Origin: a bacterium
GTDB taxonomy: Bacteria; SM23-31
Assembly (NCBI GenBank): GCA_028278455.1
Contig: JANQEH010000311.1
Coordinates: 1-34,222 of the forward strand
Length of the DNA stretch: 34,222 nt
Reading direction: 5' to 3'
Shown: in pieces, positions 25,866 through 34,096 of the stretch
Layout: each line of letters opens with the position of its first letter
How positions within the stretch are numbered: position 1 is the first letter of the stretch
Position numbers and translations under genes: made by a program
Notes under the pieces: model-generated
The model's input: the letters and a program-made list of their open reading frames with translations, nothing else
Database searches by the model: none
Told to the model about the DNA's origin: nothing

Positions 25866-28800
25866 ATGTCAAATTTTGTAAACCTTCACAACCACTCTGC
25901 ATATAGCCTTCTTGACGGTTTGTGCAAGGTATCCGATCTTGTGGCTGCGGCGGCGGAAGCCAATATGCCGGCGGTAGCTCTAACCGATCATGGAAACATG
26001 TTCGGAACTATAGAGTTCTATAATGCCGCATTGAGAAGAAATATAAATCCTATTATCGGAATGGAAGCATATATCTCAAAAGAACCTATTGAGACACGCA
26101 ATCTTAACGGGATCAAAGAGGCATACAACCACATGGTTCTGCTTGCGAGGAACATGGAGGGTTACAAAAATCTGATAAAACTCGCATCTATTGGATACGA
26201 AAAAGGATTTTATTACCGTCCAACTATAGATGATGATTACCTTGAGAAGTATTCAAAAGGACTTATCGGTACTTCAGCCTGTATCAAGGGACTGATTCCC
26301 GAGCTTCTTCTAAAGGATAAAAGAGATGAAGCCAGGGATAAGGTCCGGCAGTATCTGGATATATTTGATGGTGAGTTTTATATAGAACTGCAGGATCACG
26401 GTATAGACGAAGAACTTATCGCTAAGGAGAGGCTTATCGATCTTGCCCGTGAAATGGACGTTAAGCTGATAGTTACAAATGATGGACACTACCGGAAAAA
26501 GGAACATGCCAAGGCTCATGAGATAATGCTATGCATCAGGACAAAGACAACAATGTCCGATCCAAACCGATTCCGTTTAACTTCACAGGAATTGTATTTC
26601 AAGAACAGGGCTGAACTTGAAGAGCTTTTCCCGGATATACCTGATGCTTTTGATAACACCTTAGATATAGCAAAGAAATGTAATGTTATTTTCGAGTTCG
26701 GTAAACTAAATCTTCCGAAATTCCCGATCCCCGAAGAATATAAGGAAACAGGCGCTGATCCGTATCTTACCGACCTTTGCAAAGAAGGGCTCGAGAAAAA
26801 AATTGGTAAAATCACGGAGGAAGTGGAAAAACGTCTCAATTACGAACTTACAGTAATACAGAAAATGAATTTCTCTGAATACTTTCTCGTGGTAAAGGAT
26901 TTTACAGATTTTGCAAGAAATAACCAGATTCCCGTAGGGCCCGGCAGGGGATCAGCCGCGGGTAGTCTCGTCTCATATTCTCTCGGGATTACCAACCTTA
27001 ATCCGATGGACTATGACCTGCTTTTTGAAAGATTCCTGAATCCTGAGCGTGTTACCATGCCGGATATAGATATTGATTTCTGCTATGAAAGAAGAGATGA
27101 AATAATTCAGTACGTCAGGGAGAGATACCGGGAGGAATGTGTTACTCAGATCATTACATTCGGCAAGATGAATGCAAAAGGAGTAATTCGTGATGTGGGA
27201 AGGGCAATGGATCTGCCTTACGAGGAAGTCGACAGGATTGCAAAACTTATTCCCGATACCCTGGGAATAAAGCTGAAAGATGCATTGCAGAATTCCGGGG
27301 AGCTTGCAGACCATGTAAACTCAAATGCTGTTTACAAGCAGCTATTCGAGTATGCAGAAATACTCGAAGGTATGGAAAGGCACTCATCAGTCCATGCTGC
27401 AGGTATAGTAATAGCGCCGAAACCTCTAACTGAATTTCTCCCGCTGTATAAAGAGCCGCGTTCGGGCAAAACAACAACTCAATATACAATGAATTATATC
27501 GAGGATATCGGCCTTCTGAAAATGGATATCCTCGGCCTGAGAAACCTTACAGTTATCAGCGATGCCGTAAAAATGATTGCCGAAAAAGGCGTAGAACTCA
27601 ATATTGAAATTATCCCTCTGAACGATAAAAAGACATACAATCTTTTCGCGAGAGGCGATACAATAGGTGTGTTCCAGTTTGAAAGTACCGGTATGCGCGA
27701 TTACCTGAGAAAATTGAAACCTGAATCGATAGAAGACCTGACAGCCATGAATGCATTGTACAGACCGGGTCCTCTCGGTAATAACATGGTTGATGATTTC
27801 ATTCTGAGGAAACATGGTGAAGTTGATGTGAAATATATTCATCCGATGCTGGAACCGATCCTTAATGAGACATACGGTGTTATAGTTTACCAGGAGCAGG
27901 TTATGCGTATAGCCGGTGATCTGGCCGGATTCTCTCTGGGTGAAGCAGACCTTTTACGCCGGGCCATGGGAAAAAAGAAGGTCGAGATTATGGAGCAGAA
28001 GGCAAAGGAATTCAACGAGGGTGCTGCAAAAAAGGGTATTGACAAAAAAATCGCCGCTGAAATCTTTGATCATATTGCAAAATTTGCCGGGTATGGTTTT
28101 AATAAATCCCATTCTGCTGCTTATTCACTTATTGCGTATCAGACCGCATATCTGAAGGCTCACCATCCGTCGGAATTCATGGCCGCTAACCTCTCTTCGG
28201 AAAAGGACAATACTGACAGGATCGTCGTTCTTCTGGAAGAATGCAGACATATGGGAATCGATATCCTTCCACCGGATGTAATGAAAAGCGGTGTGAATTT
28301 TACAGTCGAGGATGGGGCGATCAGGTTCGGGCTTGCGGCTATAAAAAATGTCGGTTCCGGCGCAATGGGCTGCTTGATAGAACAAAGAGAAAATTATGTT
28401 AATTCAAAGCATTTTTTTGAATTCTGTGAGCAGTGTGATATTAAAAGCATAAATAAGAAGGTGCTTGAAAGCCTCATCAAGGCGGGTGCTCTCGATTCAT
28501 TACCATGGACTAGAACTGAAAAATACGAATCGATCGAAACAGCGCTCAATTATGCTCATCAGTCATCACTTGAAAGGGAAAGAGGCCAGACAAATATCTT
28601 TGACTCTGTTGATCCCGGAGAGGAGACAAGTAAGGAGTATCCTTCTCAACCAATTATCGAACAATGGTCTAAATATGAGACACTGGCAAGAGAAAAAGAA
28701 GTTCTTGGCTTTTACATTTCAGGCCACCCTCTTGATAAGTATCGCGATGAATTAACAGGCCTCTCGACTACACCGATCGAAGAACTCTCTGAACTCGAGA

Positions 28801-29345
28801 ATAACACAGTTATCAGGAACGGAGGTATCATAGTTGCCCTCAAAGTTACGCCGACAAAGAGAGATAAAAAGAATATGGCGTTCTTTACTCTCGAGGATTT
28901 CTCAGGTTCGATAGAAGCAGTTCTGTTTGCTGACCTGTACGAGGAATACAAGAATATTGTCAAGGAGGATAAGATGGTATTCCTGAAGGGAAAGATATCA
29001 AAAAGAGAAGAAGATAATCCAAAGATCATAGTTGAAGAGATGCATCCGATCAGTAAGGCAAGGCAGATATATGCAAAGAAAGTACTTGTCAACCTTACTT
29101 CTTCAGGACTTGACAGAAACACTCTTGAATCACTTGAATCGATCTTTGAAAAACATAAAGGGAACTGTACTTTGTTTTTTAACGTCAGGACCTCACTGGA
29201 TGAGGAACTCATAATGAAATCGAAGAAATATAAACTCGATCCCGGTGATAGATCGATCACAGCGATAAGAAAAATCCTCGGTAAAGATAATGTCCGGATT
29301 GTGGGGGATAACGGGCTCTATGTCCAGGCCCAGGGGAGAAGTTAG
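25866..29345 (+). CDS. dnaE: DNA polymerase III subunit alpha
   Basis: 1159 residues from the ATG at 25866 (AAAAGG SD, 7-base spacing); ATG 25863 and TTG 25845 are alternatives. Order: PHP domain (1-about 270), polymerase palm with GPGRGSAAGS and PDIDIDF (Asp400/402/404) and LKMDILG (Asp554), thumb/fingers, helix-hairpin-helix region (SLIKAGALDSL), and OB fold near 985-1060 (GGIIVALKVTPTK, FFTLEDFSGSIEAVLF). It is the replicative C-family polymerase of the DnaE1 type. The PHP metal ligands appear complete (His8, His10, Asp17, His42, Glu67, His89, Cys139, His178, Asp206, His208), unlike E. coli. It begins about 150 bases after addAB; the next gene starts directly after its stop. Confidence 0.98.
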   Translation: MSNFVNLHNHSAYSLLDGLCKVSDLVAAAAEANMPAVALTDHGNMFGTIEFYNAALRRNINPIIGMEAYISKEPIETRNLNGIKEAYNHMVLLARNMEGYKNLIKLASIGYEKGFYYRPTIDDDYLEKYSKGLIGTSACIKGLIPELLLKDKRDEARDKVRQYLDIFDGEFYIELQDHGIDEELIAKERLIDLAREMDVKLIVTNDGHYRKKEHAKAHEIMLCIRTKTTMSDPNRFRLTSQELYFKNRAELEELFPDIPDAFDNTLDIAKKCNVIFEFGKLNLPKFPIPEEYKETGADPYLTDLCKEGLEKKIGKITEEVEKRLNYELTVIQKMNFSEYFLVVKDFTDFARNNQIPVGPGRGSAAGSLVSYSLGITNLNPMDYDLLFERFLNPERVTMPDIDIDFCYERRDEIIQYVRERYREECVTQIITFGKMNAKGVIRDVGRAMDLPYEEVDRIAKLIPDTLGIKLKDALQNSGELADHVNSNAVYKQLFEYAEILEGMERHSSVHAAGIVIAPKPLTEFLPLYKEPRSGKTTTQYTMNYIEDIGLLKMDILGLRNLTVISDAVKMIAEKGVELNIEIIPLNDKKTYNLFARGDTIGVFQFESTGMRDYLRKLKPESIEDLTAMNALYRPGPLGNNMVDDFILRKHGEVDVKYIHPMLEPILNETYGVIVYQEQVMRIAGDLAGFSLGEADLLRRAMGKKKVEIMEQKAKEFNEGAAKKGIDKKIAAEIFDHIAKFAGYGFNKSHSAAYSLIAYQTAYLKAHHPSEFMAANLSSEKDNTDRIVVLLEECRHMGIDILPPDVMKSGVNFTVEDGAIRFGLAAIKNVGSGAMGCLIEQRENYVNSKHFFEFCEQCDIKSINKKVLESLIKAGALDSLPWTRTEKYESIETALNYAHQSSLERERGQTNIFDSVDPGEETSKEYPSQPIIEQWSKYETLAREKEVLGFYISGHPLDKYRDELTGLSTTPIEELSELENNTVIRNGGIIVALKVTPTKRDKKNMAFFTLEDFSGSIEAVLFADLYEEYKNIVKEDKMVFLKGKISKREEDNPKIIVEEMHPISKARQIYAKKVLVNLTSSGLDRNTLESLESIFEKHKGNCTLFFNVRTSLDEELIMKSKKYKLDPGDRSITAIRKILGKDNVRIVGDNGLYVQAQGRS

Positions 29346-30116
29346 TTGTCCAACTCTGTTACATTCCTCGGTACCGGGAGTTCTGCCGGAGTTCCGGAGA
29401 TCGGCTGCTCATGCTATGTCTGCACCTCCGAGGATTCCAGAAACAACAGAACACGCTCTTCAATATGTATTCATAATGGATTAAATAATATTGTTATAGA
29501 TACATCCCCGGATTTCAGATACCAGGTACTGAAAAACTGCGTTTCACGGATCGATGCACTATTTTTTACACACTCTCACGCAGATCATATTCTCGGCCTT
29601 GCAGACATCCGGCCGTTCAACAGGATGCAGGGAGGCCCAATTGAGGCATACGCTAATGAGCATACCATAGGAAGCATCAAACAAAGGTTCAATTATATTT
29701 TCAATGCGCCTGAAGAATACAGGAAATACTATCCCCAGGTCGAACTTAAAGAAATATCCGGGAAAGTCAGAATCGGCGGACTGGAGATAATACCAGTCGA
29801 AGTTTTCCATTATAAAATGCCTGTACTGGCTTTCAGATTCGGAAATACTGCCTATATAACGGATGTCAGCCTCATACCCGATGAGAGCATGGAATTATTA
29901 AAAGATCTTGACCTGCTGATACTCGATGCCTTAAGAAAAGAGAACCATATCGCACATTTTTCTCTCGATGAAGCTGTGAGAATAGCGGAATATATCGGAG
30001 CAAAGAAAACACTGTTCACACACATCAGCCATGCTCTTGACCATGAAAAAACGGAAGCATCCCTGCCTGAAAACATCCGCCTCGCATATGACGGCATGAA
30101 AGTGAGTCTGAGCTGA
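29346..30116 (+). CDS. PhnP-like metallo-beta-lactamase-fold hydrolase
   Basis: 256 residues. Start is the TTG immediately after the dnaE TAG, with a GGGGAGA SD inside dnaE, so it is translationally coupled. Metal ligands: THSHADH (75-81), His155, Asp173, and the C-terminal FTHISH (225-230). GTGSSAGVPEIGCSCYVC places Cys21, Cys23 and Cys26 where E. coli PhnP has its extra zinc site. PhnP hydrolyses phosphoribosyl 1,2-cyclic phosphate in phosphonate use, but no phn gene is present. Related proteins act on other cyclic phosphodiesters, so the substrate is open. Cytoplasmic; no signal peptide. Confidence 0.88.
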   Translation: MSNSVTFLGTGSSAGVPEIGCSCYVCTSEDSRNNRTRSSICIHNGLNNIVIDTSPDFRYQVLKNCVSRIDALFFTHSHADHILGLADIRPFNRMQGGPIEAYANEHTIGSIKQRFNYIFNAPEEYRKYYPQVELKEISGKVRIGGLEIIPVEVFHYKMPVLAFRFGNTAYITDVSLIPDESMELLKDLDLLILDALRKENHIAHFSLDEAVRIAEYIGAKKTLFTHISHALDHEKTEASLPENIRLAYDGMKVSLS

Positions 30117-30177
30117 AACCTTGGCGAGGGCACTGCAAGCGCGCTATTACGGGGCAGATGATTTTTAAGTAAAGAAT

Positions 30178-30206
30178 TTAACTTATGCGAAAAAAAATAC
30201 TATAAT
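30178..30206 (+). promoter_or_regulatory. Sigma-70-like promoter for propeller copy B
   Basis: TTAACT (30178-30183, 4/6), a 17-base spacer, and a perfect TATAAT (30201-30206). The predicted start near 30213 falls inside repeat B copy 2, about 43 bases before the start codon. Confidence 0.5.
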
Positions 30207-30207
30207 A

Positions 30208-30240
30208 CCTCCTTAGAAGAGGGATCATGGGGGATGTAAA
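30208..30240. repeat. Intergenic repeat B, copy 2
   Basis: Partner of 1868-1901; the last 19 bases differ at one position (GGATCATGG against GGATCAAGG, then GGGATGTAAA). It forms most of the leader of propeller copy B and ends just before its SD. Confidence 0.55.
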
Positions 30241-30255
30241 TGCATGGAGGATTAC

Positions 30256-31347
30256 ATGAAAAGGTTACATATACTGATATTTATCCTGTTCACTATAAGC
30301 TGTTCTACCAATCCCAATCCCTATACAGAAGAAATCATCGACGGTGTCAGGTATGTGCATAACCTCTCTCCACTATGGGGAGACGAACAGAAGCTTTCAC
30401 TGGAATTCGTTCAAAAGATCGGAGAGCTGGAGAGCAGCGATGAAAACTATCAGTTGTTCAAACCGTTTGATGTTGCAGAAGACAACAACGGGAATATTTA
30501 TATTCTGGACAGAGGAAATAAAAGGGTACAGAAATTTAATTCAAAGGGTATTTTTATTAGCACAATAGGCGGACCCGGACAGGGACCCGACGAGTTTGAT
30601 CTGCCCGGTGATCTAGAAATAGACAGTAAAGGTAATATATTAGTCAGCGATCTTAATAGTAAAATTAAACAGCTTTCACCTTCCGGGAAATACAAATCGT
30701 CTTACAGTTTAAAATTAGGGCCTCAGAGTTTTCATTTTAAAACACTATTGAACGGAAATGTTGTGTTTCTTTCCATGCCTTATTCTTCTTCTGCAGAAGA
30801 AAATTATAAAATCCTGACTGTGATAAATACGAAAGGAAACCATATCTCGGAGTTCTGTGAACCTGAAAAGTATAGTAACAGAGCTATAGAAACTCAGGCT
30901 AATATTGCAGATTTTTCCACAGACAGAAATGATAATATTATTATATCTTTCTATTTCCAGAACAGAATTGAGAAGTATTCACAGGATGGAATGATAATCT
31001 TCAAATCAGACAGAAAACTGGATTATCCTATTTCATACAAAGAGGAAGAATATGAAGTCGAAGGACAGACATTTGCTTATCCAGCTTTTACAGATGTTAG
31101 CATTGGTCTGGGAATCGACTCAAATGACAGGATATGGATTTTAACCTTTAAAAAACAACCGGAGAAAGAGGAAAAGAGAACCGACTATCTGCGATATGAA
31201 GTATTCAATAAAACAGGCATCCTCTTGACCCGCGTGTCGATACCGGATCATGTTTTTGACCATGTTGAACAGATAGGTAATCATATATATTTTATCGATC
31301 CATATTATGAAATGGCAGTTTTCCAATACAGAATAATAGAAAATTGA
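30256..31347 (+). CDS. Six-bladed beta-propeller (NHL-repeat) lipoprotein, copy B
   Basis: 363 residues from the ATG at 30256, with GGAGG at 30246-30250; the in-frame ATG at 30244 is too close to the SD to be used. Lipoprotein signal MKRLHILIFILFTISC with Cys16 as the lipid site. It shares with copy A (12-1055) the segment EEIIDGVRYVHN...WGDEQK and the propeller repeats (NGNIYILDRGNKRVQKFN, GPGQGPDEF, NDRIWILTF), and ends MAVFQYRIIEN against MAVFEYRIVVK. Envelope-anchored; function unknown. It precedes the second GWxTD gene on the same strand by about 350 bases. Confidence 0.9.
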   Translation: MKRLHILIFILFTISCSTNPNPYTEEIIDGVRYVHNLSPLWGDEQKLSLEFVQKIGELESSDENYQLFKPFDVAEDNNGNIYILDRGNKRVQKFNSKGIFISTIGGPGQGPDEFDLPGDLEIDSKGNILVSDLNSKIKQLSPSGKYKSSYSLKLGPQSFHFKTLLNGNVVFLSMPYSSSAEENYKILTVINTKGNHISEFCEPEKYSNRAIETQANIADFSTDRNDNIIISFYFQNRIEKYSQDGMIIFKSDRKLDYPISYKEEEYEVEGQTFAYPAFTDVSIGLGIDSNDRIWILTFKKQPEKEEKRTDYLRYEVFNKTGILLTRVSIPDHVFDHVEQIGNHIYFIDPYYEMAVFQYRIIEN

Positions 31348-31693
31348 TATTTTCGCTGCAATTCTATGCATTTGGATATTTTCTTATCAGGAATAGATTC
31401 ATTCCCATAGGAGCAAGGATTCCTCGTCCTATATATGATACCCCCAAACAAGTTTGATGGTGCTATGAGGCCCTCTACACAGGAACAAACAGGCGAGTTA
31501 GTTTTTCATAAAAGTATTGCCTAACGGGCAGCCTGTCTTACATATTTCAGGAGAGCCGTCCGGATTTTCGGATTTTATAGAATAAATTTTCTTTTTTATT
31601 GTATAATGATTATATTTCAGGATCAGGGTTTTGTCAGTCAGGACACGTATTAAAATAAAACAGGCTTATTGCTGAGAAATACCCGGAGGAATT
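31348..31693. other. Intergenic region before the second GWxTD gene
   Basis: 346 bases. It contains a TATAAT (31602-31607) without a convincing -35, a small hairpin TCCG-gatttt-CGGA around 31559-31572, and short stretches resembling the flagellin leader (TTGCCT near 31528 and AGCCGTCCG near 31554). No gene or RNA is supported. Confidence 0.5.
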
Positions 31694-33736
31694 ATGGAGA
31701 AATGGGATTTAAGAATTGTTGCCGTTATTCTATTATTCTTAATATTTTCTTTTCCGCTTAACAGTTTTTCTTTCCAGTCAGACCATTACTTGAAAGGCCT
31801 CGAGGCTAAAAGATCCGGTGCATGGTTAAAAGCGCTTAATCTCTGGGAATTTTGCAAAAGAGCCTTTGAGAAGAACGGGAAGTCCGATCCGAGAATAGGG
31901 ATCGCATACATCGAGACCGTGACCGAACAGGAAAAAACATTCTATTATGATAAAGCATCGGATTTTTATTTCTGGGGATTCTCCGGAAACAATTTGGAGG
32001 ATTTCAGAGAAATAATTATAGAAGAAGCTGAAAGGATCAGACCTCTGGTGCCGAAAGAGGAAATGGAAAAGTGGAAAGATCTGGACTTAAAAGATCCAGC
32101 TGAGATATGCAGTCTAATCAAAGGCTTCTGGAAATCAAGAGATCTGACTATAACATCACCGCTAAATGAGCGGCTTCTCGAGCATTGGGAGCGGATTGGT
32201 TACTCACGAAAAACCTTTAATAAAAACCAGAATACACCATATGGAACGGATGACAGGGGGACAATATTTATCAAATATGGAGCTCCTGATCAGGTGACTG
32301 AGGGTAATTTTGGATTAAATTCTGGTGAAGTCCAATTGTGGGCAATGGAAATACACCAGGCAGCATTAAGCAACTGGGACCAGTTTGACGGTAATCCAGT
32401 TCAGCATATAAAGAATGAAGTCGACGAGATGAATTTCATGCCTGACTTTGAAGCCTGGAAATACAATGGAATCGATGATGAAGCACCGCTGATATTCATG
32501 TTCGGTTCTATCGAGGGCAGCAGTTACGGTATGCGACAAAGCGTCGAAGATTTTATCCCGCGCAGAGCTTTTAGCAAAAGAGAAATTATCAGTTTAGAGT
32601 ACTCTTCCTCGGATCCGAATTTTAAACCAAGGACGATCCGGGTTGAAGTTGTTCCTGCAGGTATCCTGCAATTCGCCTTTTATGAACAGCTGCTGACATT
32701 CGACGAGACCTACGCCCGCAGGTATACTGAACTTGAATCCAGCTGGAGAACTGCACTTTCGGAAAGAGTCCCAAACGGGCTTAATCCAAATATCGTCAGG
32801 TCGGTCCACGACAGGTACTCAAATGAAGATAAGAACGATCCGAACAAGGTATACGGTCCTCAGGAAAAATCCGGTCTCGATGATATTATTAATGAGATCA
32901 GGATCAATACCAACCAGATTAGACTTTTGGATGATAATAATGATCCCAAAATGGCTATTCTCACGTTTTCCTTTCCGGACAAGTCTTCAGAAATAGACTA
33001 TCAGGATTATCTTGCCGGAAAATCTGTACATGCCGGATCCGGTGTAAGACACTCCCTGATCACACTCGATAAAGATTGGGCTGAAGTAGAAAGGACCGCG
33101 CATATCCCGATGGAGGGATTCGACAACACTTCTGTCTTTATGGTGGATCACAGGGACAGTACAAGGAACTATGTAATAGCTGCAGAAATCTATAATACAG
33201 AAGGGGTAGATCCATTTACTGACCTGTCTCTTCGTGAAAGAATGAAAATAGGAGAAAGCATCAGGCTGGGAAAAGCGGTACTGGAAAATTTACCCCCACT
33301 CAATCCGGAATACAGCAGACTCGAAGTAAGCGATCTGATAATTGGTATACCTGTACCTGATGAATTGAATATCCCTGATTATTCATTCCCCGTAATTCCT
33401 GCTGAAAACATCCTTATCAATGACAATCTTCATGTATATCTTGAAATATATCACCTTGTTCTCGGGCCGGACAGCAGAGCAAGATTCTCGATTAACTACA
33501 AAATCGCACCTGTAAAAAAAGGATTCTCAATCAGAGAAATTTTCCGGAGAACGAAAAAAGATGATATAATTTCTCAGGAACAGGTGTTAGAATCATTAAA
33601 TAGTATTGCAAAAGAGAAAGTTGAATTCGATATTTCAGGCCTCAAATCAGGTGAATATGTATTTATGATCGATATTAAAGATACTTTAAGAAACCAGATC
33701 AGGTCACGTTCAGGCAAATTCAGAATCATCGAATAG
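31694..33736 (+). CDS. Secreted GWxTD domain protein
   Basis: 680 residues with a GGAGGAATT SD. Signal peptide about 1-27 (VAVILLFLIFSFPLNSFS). Residues 30-130 are TPR-like helices (AKRSGAWLKALNLWEF, DKASDFYFWGFSG). The GWxTD domain spans about 140-210 (GFWKSRDLTITSPLNERLL, PYGTDDRGTIFIKYGAPD, so the name motif reads PYGTD). A long beta-rich C-terminal region follows, with LEVSDLIIG and LHVYLEIYHLVLG, ending FDISGLKSGEYVFMIDIKD. It aligns along its full length with the C-terminal two thirds of the protein at 12004-15084. GWxTD proteins are known as a family of unknown function. It follows propeller copy B, possibly as one unit, and precedes flagellin. Confidence 0.88.
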   Translation: MEKWDLRIVAVILLFLIFSFPLNSFSFQSDHYLKGLEAKRSGAWLKALNLWEFCKRAFEKNGKSDPRIGIAYIETVTEQEKTFYYDKASDFYFWGFSGNNLEDFREIIIEEAERIRPLVPKEEMEKWKDLDLKDPAEICSLIKGFWKSRDLTITSPLNERLLEHWERIGYSRKTFNKNQNTPYGTDDRGTIFIKYGAPDQVTEGNFGLNSGEVQLWAMEIHQAALSNWDQFDGNPVQHIKNEVDEMNFMPDFEAWKYNGIDDEAPLIFMFGSIEGSSYGMRQSVEDFIPRRAFSKREIISLEYSSSDPNFKPRTIRVEVVPAGILQFAFYEQLLTFDETYARRYTELESSWRTALSERVPNGLNPNIVRSVHDRYSNEDKNDPNKVYGPQEKSGLDDIINEIRINTNQIRLLDDNNDPKMAILTFSFPDKSSEIDYQDYLAGKSVHAGSGVRHSLITLDKDWAEVERTAHIPMEGFDNTSVFMVDHRDSTRNYVIAAEIYNTEGVDPFTDLSLRERMKIGESIRLGKAVLENLPPLNPEYSRLEVSDLIIGIPVPDELNIPDYSFPVIPAENILINDNLHVYLEIYHLVLGPDSRARFSINYKIAPVKKGFSIREIFRRTKKDDIISQEQVLESLNSIAKEKVEFDISGLKSGEYVFMIDIKDTLRNQIRSRSGKFRIIE

Positions 33737-33959
33737 GCCAGTGTAATACATTTACAATCTTTTTATCACTTTTCTAAGGGATTTTTTCATATCTTCCTAT
33801 TAGCTATTTTTTATACAACTTGCCTGGCGAACAATTATTCTCCACTAAGTAATCAGCAGCTCTAATAAACCGAAGGCATCTAAATAACACTTATACAGGG
33901 TGTGAAGGGGGACATTTGTGGTTTTTTTAGTAAATATACCAAAAAAAAACTAAATCTTC

Positions 33960-33986
33960 TAAAGTTTAGTGCAGAAGTGACGATAA
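33960..33986 (+). promoter_or_regulatory. Sigma-28 (FliA) promoter of flagellin
   Basis: TAAAGTTT (33960-33967) is identical to the FliA -35 consensus; after exactly 11 bases comes GACGATAA (33979-33986), 7/8 to GCCGATAA. It lies about 110 bases before the flagellin start. This implies the flagellar class-3 regulation known from other bacteria. Confidence 0.88.
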
Positions 33987-34039
33987 TAGAGAGTAGCAGT
34001 ATTATGCTCTGAATATACTAATAGCCATATTATACACTC

Positions 34040-34071
34040 ATTTGCCTCGGCAGGGATAGCCGTCCGCAAAT
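34040..34071 (+). promoter_or_regulatory. Upstream leader hairpin with GGA loop
   Basis: ATTTGC (34040-34045) pairs with GCAAAT (34066-34071); an inner stem CGGC/GCCG (34048-34051, 34059-34062) closes the loop AGGGATA. GGA in a hairpin loop is the core of CsrA sites. It lies six bases before the SD hairpin. Confidence 0.55.
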
Positions 34072-34076
34072 TAAAA

Positions 34077-34092
34077 CTTACAAGGAGGTAAG
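34077..34092 (+). promoter_or_regulatory. SD hairpin, probable CsrA site
   Basis: CTTAC (34077-34081) and GTAAG (34088-34092) pair perfectly around AAGGAG, which contains the flagellin SD. ACAAGGAGG also fits the CsrA core ACARGGA. The SD is therefore exposed in a hexaloop, the classic arrangement for CsrA repression of flagellin. Confidence 0.6.
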
Positions 34093-34096
34093 CAGA

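Larger units (their letters stand above)
33737..34096. other. Intergenic region and flagellin leader
   Basis: 360 bases. The first 220 are AT-rich with no gene or clear terminator. The rest holds the sigma-28 promoter (33960-33986) and the roughly 100-base structured flagellin leader with two hairpins. Confidence 0.7.

Noticed and set aside
33987-34096. A cyclic-di-GMP (GEMM) riboswitch in the flagellin leader
   Set aside because: The conserved GEMM core and its two-stem layout are absent; the two small hairpins explain the structure better.
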